Assembly: GCA_032821775.1 (NCBI GenBank)
Contig: JAVLRN010000002.1
Coordinates: forward strand, 2,232,001 to 2,296,000
Direction of reading: 5' to 3'
Length of the DNA: 64,000 nucleotides
Origin: Sanguinoderma infundibulare
Lineage: Eukaryota > Basidiomycota > Agaricomycetes > Polyporales > Polyporaceae
Position 1 is the stretch's first letter, and the number at the start of each line of letters is the position of its first letter. The translations under genes were made by a program, and so were the position numbers. A model generated the notes under the pieces. The model searched no databases and was not told the DNA's origin. It saw only the letters and a list, made by a program, of their open reading frames with translations. This document shows positions 57,700 through 64,000 of this stretch, piece after piece.

Positions 57700-57933
57700 T
57701 ACAGCTGATTGCAAAACAGTAGGCTCTCCACGAAAACAACTCGTTCGGCTCGCTTTGCAGCCGAGCACGATCCGAGCCACGATTTGACAGTCTGGCGCTG
57801 GAGAAGATCTCCCTGGCCCGCGAGGTTCTGCGCGCGACTCGCTGTCAAATCGGGCCTCTGGATCGTGCTAGGCAGCTAAGCGAACTGAACGAGTTGTTTT
57901 CGTGGAGGTCCTACTGTTTTGCAATCAGCTGTA
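57700..57933. mobile_element. MITE with about 90-bp inverted arms and TA ends
   Basis: CAGCTGATTGCAAAACAGTAGG starting at 57702 runs into an arm of about 90 bases. Its reverse complement, with about 10 differences, ends at 57931. About 50 bases separate the arms. The outermost TA on both sides (57700-57701 and 57932-57933) looks like a TA target-site duplication, as made by Tc1/mariner-type transposases. No coding capacity. It inserted 180 bases downstream of the fungalysin stop codon and could affect its 3' end. Confidence 0.85.
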
Positions 57934-58767
57934 AGCTGCAGATGTGTTGGGTTCGTCCGAAATTTTCCCGGATTGATGGATGATGCGATTCGGAAGGGGC
58001 GGGCGCCTGCGTTTCCAAATTTGGTGAGCCCCATCAACACTGCCATTCTGCCACGCGGCAGCCCTTGAAAACGTTTGGACTTCCCTTGTCTTCGACCGAC
58101 GAGTCGGACCGCTTCCTCCTTCCTTCCAACTAACGCAGACACCTCATTACTGCTTCACAGATGACTATGACACATCAAATCGGACGATATACCTGTCGAT
58201 ATCTAGACATCCACACGCTTGCGTCGTTCGGAACTGGATTTCTTCCGACCAGAACGTGGACTAGTCGCCAATTTCAAGGCGTGTAAGCCATGGCTCTGAG
58301 TTGTATTGTGAAGTGCTCTACTTATTTTCCCTTGCGTTGTCCTTGCTCGTGTTGAGGATGGCGACCATTTGTGCGGCGGAACTCCTTGTTTGTTCCGTTG
58401 CCCTCGCAACCAGCGAATTAACAATACTTGCTCTCTCCGTCGATAGTCCCGGACCATTTATACCATACTTCTGCTTCTCTTCACTGCACATTTTTTCGTG
58501 GTGGTTGTGGTCGTCGTCATTGTCATCGCCGGCGTCCTGTTGTTCTTCCCCAAGGCTCTCGACTCGGACCCTCGAGGTGGCAGTACCGTTCGTCACCTGG
58601 TATACTGCATATTCCTCTCAAAGTTCTTGTGCCATTGTGCTATAGGTCGTCATGTTACGTGCATGCCTTGCAGCTCCTAGTTATAACGAGTTGGAATGCT
58701 TTGCAGTCCCCTTGGGTCTCTGCAACGCAAGGAACCTTGTTCCGCGGTTTGTGCAACATCGCGCGAC
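57934..58767. other. Upstream region of the 59-kb cyclin
   Basis: No gene is recognised. A CT-rich plus-strand stretch (about 58430-58500) and TTATAACG at 58681-58688 precede the ATG at 58768 and may belong to its promoter. A minus-strand frame at 58318-58596 is low complexity. Confidence 0.35.
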
Positions 58768-59691
58768 ATGACTCACCAAGGCAAGAACAGAAATCCATTC
58801 GCTGACCTGGTCTCTCTTCCCGCCCCAGTGTCCCAGAGCCATCGCCCAGGACAAATTCCCGTAAGCCCCATGCTACTTATAGTTTCTATACTCAATGACT
58901 GAATGTTGTAGGCGCAGAACAACGATCCGTATTATGGTCGTCGAGACATCGCTAATGTCTGCGCTCGTTTCATAATGCACGTATTCAAGTGCCCCGATCT
59001 CCCACCGACCACTGGTTCTCCCTTCGACAACCCACCCATCTCCCTGGCCAAGTTCATTGCATACGCACTCCACCGCTCGAGGGTGAACAACTCCATGTTG
59101 TTCTCCGCCCTCTACCTCCTCCAGCGCCTCAAAGTGCGCTACCCTGCTGCAAAGGACGGCGATGGCATTTCGGGACATCGTTTGTTCCTCCCAGCCCTCA
59201 TGATCGCGTCTCAGTCGTACCCGGAATACGCATACTCGATCAACCACTGGGTCGATGTTGGTCAAGGGCTCTTCCACCGCAAACAGGTCGAAGGCGCCGA
59301 GCGCGAGCTCCGTCATTTCCTCAGAAACTACGTGGAGGTTGAAGCCGACGTTGTGAGGGAATTCGAGAGGCGTGTGCGCCGCGACTTCGCGGAGCATGGA
59401 CCTTTCCCGGAGTTCTACGCTTCTCCCTCCTCTTTCTCCAGGAGGCCGCAGCGCCAGGCCACCAACATCCCCTCTCCTATCATCGTTCATCCGGGTCTTC
59501 CCTTCAGGCCTCGAACTCCCGGATTGTCGGCGTCCCCCTCCACGACGCCCGTGATGGGCATGCCGGTAACGCCCACTGGGTACCCTACGCATGCCTCCGT
59601 TGCAGTGACAGAATACTGGCGGAAGCTCCCTCCTTCTAATGTGGCGCGTCCTGGTGCCATTTACGCGAAGCCACAGGGCTACTTGTGGTAG
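58768..59691 (+). CDS. PCL/PHO80-type cyclin, divergent copy
   Basis: Two plus-strand exons, 58768-58860 (MTHQGKNRNPFADLVSLP...) and 58912-59691, join in phase 0 at a 51-base intron placed as in the 35-kb cyclin, giving 290 residues. The box starts NDPYYGRRDIANVCARFIMH, VFKCPDLPP, LAKFIAYALHRSRVNNSM, FSALYLLQRLKVRYPAAKD and HRLFLPALMIASQ. The next part is altered: where relatives have the lysine of IASKV and then DDTYSN, it reads IASQSYPEYAYSINHWVDVG, then QVEGAERELRHFLRNYVEVE. The tail is shorter, with TPG, TTPVMGMPVTPTGY and the end GAIYAKPQGYLW, clearly related to IFARASPCVW of the 35-kb protein. It should fold as a cyclin, but the replaced lysine suggests altered kinase binding. The gene is otherwise intact. 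Confidence 0.87.
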
Positions 59692-62600
59692 ATCTGACAT
59701 GCGAGGTCTGCGCGGTCATCTACCTTAGGTTTCATCCTACACTCTTTCATGCCCCCTATAGCACCGCTCCCTCTTGCGGTAGCTTCACTGCCTCACGCGC
59801 TCGTGCTCTCCATCATCCCCATTTATCACCCTCATTCCCATTTCCTCGTTTCCTTCCTGCCAGGGGTACCCCCTTGGCGCGTCCCGCCGTGCAGCATGGC
59901 TGACCACTGACTGCGATCACTCTCGTTATACTTATAGGACCCTCACTTGTACTATGACAACCCACGCTCGTTGTCTCATTGTTATCCTGAATTTGTTGTT
60001 GTCCACGCTCCTTGTATCTCCTCGTGTCGCGCATCGGACTCTGTTATCACCGTACTAATACATCGCTTATCTGAGCCCAGTTCGGTCTTCGTGCCTCATC
60101 CTCCCATGACTCAAGAGAGTCACTCTGCCTGAGGAGGACCGCACAGGTAGGCGGCTGACAGGCCGTATCGCGCTTGCGCGAATACAGGTGCCCCAGGCAC
60201 TGCGGACGTCGACAGCACGCACTCGATCTTGTCGGACGTGTCATACGCCGATACCTCGTTCTGATTGTTTCTTTCCCTTTACCAAATGCTAAATTCAATA
60301 AATGCAACGCGCATTTGAAAGGAGGATTGGAGCTTGTGGGCGTTAGGGCGGAAGAACTTCGCAGACACGACCACGTTGCCTACCATTTCGGGCGCCGCGT
60401 TTGTCTCTCCCGAGGTTGGGTCTCCCAGGTACGCCACCAGGGTTATTATTCTCCACTCGCCGCTCTATTGTCAAGGATACATACTGCATGGCGCGTCGAT
60501 GGTGTCTATCCTGCATGTATTCACTGTCACTCTCGACTTGTGTGCGGCTTGGGCACCGGTAGGTACCCGTGTACGGTAATGACGTTTACGGTTCTAGCAC
60601 GGAGAGGTTCAAGCAGGACCCTCAAAATACGGCGGTACCGCGGGTCAGAAGACTCCTTGCCGAGCGGGTGTGATACGCATGTTGTACGGACGGTGGCCAG
60701 TGTGGAATCAGTTTAATTTTTGGGCTCGATTGTGTGCCGGCATCCGAGGACGAGTTTGACAGCGTCGATCAACGAAAAGAAGCATCCTCGTTCTCGTGCG
60801 GAATGCTAATATATTGTCAAAGCACTCGTGATGAGTTTCTGATGCGCCGTGGTACTAGCACCTCGAGCACTTCCAAAAGGCACATCGGGATGGCTAGTAC
60901 GCGTTGAGCCTAAAATACAGCTCGTATGAGCGATGAGGGGCTATCATGAAACCTTTGAAGCTTACTTGCCTCTGTCTTGCAGCATGGTGGCGTCGGGGAC
61001 GACTCGGCGTCTGCGTAAACCTTGAAGTACGTACATGAACGCCTTCTTCCGATCGCAAAGCGGGAGATAACTGTGTTTGCTGCGAATGCCGTCGGATCGC
61101 CGGGTTGCAGCTAGACAGCCGTACCAACCACCTGTTTCCAACATCTGCTTCAGATACCAAGTACAGGCGTAGTGCATTGTGGCTCAGCGATGGAGCGTTC
61201 AGCACGGACAGAGCACGACACCCTCCAGGCTTCGCGCAGTCCGTTTCTCTCCCCGCATAGTCGCCGCGTCAATGATGTCTCGACCATAATCCACCTTATA
61301 GCTTCTTCGTTAATCAGAAGGCATCCGCCTCGAGGATGCAAAGCGTCTGAAGTCCTCATTGCGTCGTCGAAGCCGGGCATTGCTCTCCCTTCGCTTCCTC
61401 CCCACTGCACCGTGCCCGCGCGTCTTTATGGCACCGATGATACGGTGGGAGTCCGCTCAGCAGCGGAGCTCGAGGAGGGCGACACGTTGCGCGGGCCTCT
61501 GGCTCAGAGCTTGTGGGCTTCTCCCGGTCACCCTATCGCCCCACCTCGAGGGTGAGACACCGGGGAGGGAGGGATTTGGAGAGCAACCTTCCACGTCGGA
61601 CTCCCCGCGTTCATGATAGGTACGCGGACGCGGAGAGTTTATCCCTGAGTGTTTGGTCCGGGGCGTTCATTCGTAAGCAAGGTTGTGAGTTGGCCTGATT
61701 TGGATTGAGTTCTTGACCTCCTAGAGGTACAGCCGCGGTGGGCCGAGGTGCACGTCTGTCTGTGCAGGTTCCGCCGTAGCGGCACGAGCATTGATGATAT
61801 GTCGGACGCATCGCGCGCCGGGCAGGATCCCGGCAATGGCTCGGCCCTGCCGCGCGAGGCATCCGCATCTACATTGATGCAGGCGTCGGAACGTTTGCGT
61901 CATGTGGCATGACGGACACGAGGCTAGCTTCGCCGCGACGTCGCGTCCAGGAAGGAGGATGTCATCGGCCGCTTCTAAGATTCGTGGAAGGTCCAGGAGC
62001 GCGAGAGCGCTGGACCAGACGAAGTTCGATGTTCCCCATCGCGTTCAGGAGCGAACCTGCGGAAGTAGGACGAGATATACGGATATCCGGATATCTGCAT
62101 TTTCAGCTGACTGCTCCTGGCCTTGTGATGACGACTGGTTAGGGATGGGGACAGCCAAATCAAGCACGGCGCCCTCGGGTCTTGAGAGGTCGTCGGGCCC
62201 GCTGAGGCAGCGCCACCATGCGGAACAGTACGGGGCACATCGTAGACGGTGGACCTACACTGCAGAAAGAAGGTCCACGGGCTCAGACTCGATCCGTGGA
62301 AAGTCTATGGACCACGGCCGTCCCGCAGGCCGCGACTCCCTCACGCCACAACCGCCGAATGGAAGGACTTGAAGAAGTGTGGCTGGCTCCGCCTCCGGTC
62401 GGACGGCGGACACCATCGTGATTCGGGAGCGCCGTGCGTTCCTTCGCCCATCATCGGGCACAATACTGAACGCTCTCGGTGGATTGAGAGTGGCAGCCCG
62501 GTACGTTATTCTTGAATGGCCCACGAGCTTGGCGGCGCTGAAGAGGGACGTCGGGCATGATGCTCTATCATGCGGCAACTCCCTCCTACAGATGGCGAGT

Positions 62601-63249
62601 GTGGTACGCTGCCTCGGAAGGTAGCCCTCCGAGTGATCTGTGGTCACTTTTCTACGAAGTTGGTGGTTCTGTGCGCTCACCGCTGGACGACCGTGCGCTC
62701 AGCCGAACGCACGAAGCACAGTATATTCGCCCCAGGCCTCCAACTTAGGCAGTAGACTTCTGATTTTTTGTAACACATACCAAGTGTCAGCGGGGGATCG
62801 TGGGACGTGGAACGGTTCGTGACTTCGCCGCCCAGAGCGAGCGCTGCAGCGCCGTCGGAGCCACTGTCCCCAGCGTGATAGCGTGCCCTCCGGCGGCGCG
62901 CGTCCGACGTCTGGTACAATGATGGCGCAATTGAGTCGGGCTTCCTTCAAAATTATCTGATCGACAGGGTTTTTTCTCGTACCGCCAAGGATTAAGGAAC
63001 ATTGTGGGGTGGGGCTTGAAATTCGAAAGTTTGCAAGCCCCACCCCTGACAGTTCCAGCCCGATGGCAGCAATGAACGCAATCACGCCGTGCGTGCAATC
63101 CCGTTTGTATTGCACCCATAGCTGGGAAAATGATGTCTGCAAGGGAAACCGGGTGGAGAGACCTCCGTGATAGTCGGAGAAAACATCGCAGATTTGAATT
63201 GCATTATACTGATTCAAGTCACGTACATGTTCTTCGTAATGCAGGGATG
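59692..63249. other. Gene-free interval with short coding-like pieces
   Basis: The first 200 bases are CT-rich and probably hold the 3' UTR of the cyclin. Short frames follow on both strands. One minus-strand piece at 60962-61177 (YACTWYLKQMLETGGWYGC, then CDRKKAFMYVLQGLRRRR) looks coding-like but has no known domain. Facing GGTGGACC/GGTCCAC words occur near 62240-62320. No gene is supported. Confidence 0.3.
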
Positions 63250-64000
63250 CTATGCGGCGGGAGAAGGAACGTCGAACCTCCGGTAAAACACCCAAGCATC
63301 GATGAACTCTTCCCCAGAGCCATCCGCCTTTTTCAGTCGCCCCGCTCGGGGGATACGGCCGGCCTTCTCGAAGTTGAGTGCTTCCCACAGCCTGTCCACC
63401 AACGTTCAGTATGTTTATGTGTGTGGAAACAGAAACTGTTCCGCACTTGACACTCGCGATGTTATTCACATAGACGAGGTTAAACACGCTCGCTTCAAAT
63501 CCTAGGCGGGGGCCGTAATGCAGGAAGGAGCGGGCGAGAACGGCGCCCACGCCGCGTCCGCGTTGGTTTGGAGGGACGAGGAATCCCGCGTTGCAAATCT
63601 ACGACGAGAAAATGTGAGCATCGATTGGAAAGTCGAGACGCAGGGATGACGATGGTTAGACCACGTTCATACCCGAGGCCCCTGGACGTTGATTGAAATC
63701 TCAGCCCATGGAGACATCCATACAGATCGAACGTCACAAGCAATCCAGGAGGTTCTCAAGTGAATGGAATGCGGTATTCCAAAGAAGAGGGTTCGTAGCC
63801 TGGCTCTGGAGCGGTGGTCCCGTACCCACGCGATCGCCTATCGTACCCATCTCCGTCTCTGCTCGAGGAACGAGGCGCGGACGCAGGGATAGAATGTCAA
63901 CGGGAGAATCGAGACTCACATGAGACGACCGTCCAGGGTAATTGGGCTTCACCTGCAGGACGAAGGGTCAGCGATCGCTGCTAGGGTTCAGTGTTCGTGA
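63250..64000 (-). CDS. GNAT acetyltransferase, C-terminal part, runs off the right edge
   Basis: The minus strand carries three exons: 63952-63920 (VKPNYPGRSSH), 63598-63447 and 63391-63250, joined in phase by GT/AG introns of 321 and 55 bases. The protein reads ICNAGFLVPPNQRGRGVGAV, in which RGRGVG is the acetyl-CoA pyrophosphate-binding turn, then LARSFLHYGPRLGFEASVFN, LVYVNNIASVKLWEALNFEK, AGRIPRAGRLKKADG, EFIDAWVFYRRFD and a stop at 63250-63252. This is the C-terminal half of a GNAT N-acetyltransferase of the kind that includes yeast Mpr1-like enzymes (YPGR.SH and NFEKAGRIP are shared features). An acceptor precedes VKPNYP at 63953, so the first exon(s) lie beyond 64000. The substrate is unknown; a small molecule or amino-acid analogue is likely. 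Confidence 0.88.

Noticed and set aside
1..64000. CRISPR array, bacterial operon, rRNA genes or viral genes
   Set aside because: No regularly spaced repeats, no ribosomal RNA signatures, and all clear genes are intron-bearing fungal genes. No viral replication or capsid gene was recognised.

Overview
The window looks like nuclear DNA of an Agaricomycete (mushroom-forming basidiomycete, possibly a Polyporales-like wood decayer). The evidence is many introns of about 50-65 bases with GT/AG ends inside compact genes, GC-rich third codon positions, and gene families typical of that class: a DUF6534 membrane protein, a basidiomycete omega-type glutathione transferase, PCL/PHO80-type cyclins and a secreted M36 fungalysin. 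Species cannot be named from the sequence alone. All exon structures here are manual reconstructions.

Layout. 0-5 kb: a short palindrome, an orphan repeat-containing ORF, and a complete DUF6534 gene on the minus strand. 6-10 kb: a block of broken genes. It holds an N-lobe-only protein kinase with two frameshifts, a C2H2 zinc-finger factor with an in-frame stop, the C-terminal half of a multi-pass membrane protein wedged between proline-rich segments, a fragment of the DNA primase small subunit, and a fragment of ribosomal protein S26. 13-17.4 kb: an intact hypothetical gene with a 48-bp coding repeat, then a truncated cyclin and a truncated aminoglycoside-phosphotransferase-like fragment. 18.6-19.6 kb: a complete omega-class glutathione transferase. 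21.4-22.1 kb: an unidentified spliced gene. 24.7-25.8 kb and 35.1-36.2 kb: two intact PCL-type cyclins. 26-35 kb and 36.3-51 kb: long gene-poor blocks with only weak coding-like remnants. 51-53.7 kb: a many-exon AAA-type P-loop ATPase with a mitochondrial-like N terminus. 54.0 kb: a tRNA-like element. 54.9-57.5 kb: a complete secreted fungalysin. 57.7 kb: a 234-bp MITE with about 90-bp inverted arms. 58.8-59.7 kb: a third full-length cyclin, divergent at a conserved position. 63.25 kb to the right edge: the C-terminal part of a GNAT acetyltransferase.

The genes do not form one pathway. The strongest pattern is the scatter of four PCL-like cyclin genes (three full length, one truncated) through 45 kb, together with unrelated gene fragments in the left third. 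That suggests an accessory, rearrangement-prone region where copies have been duplicated, truncated and joined. I found no convincing self-contained novel system. The cyclin expansion and the gene-fragment mosaic are the best leads.
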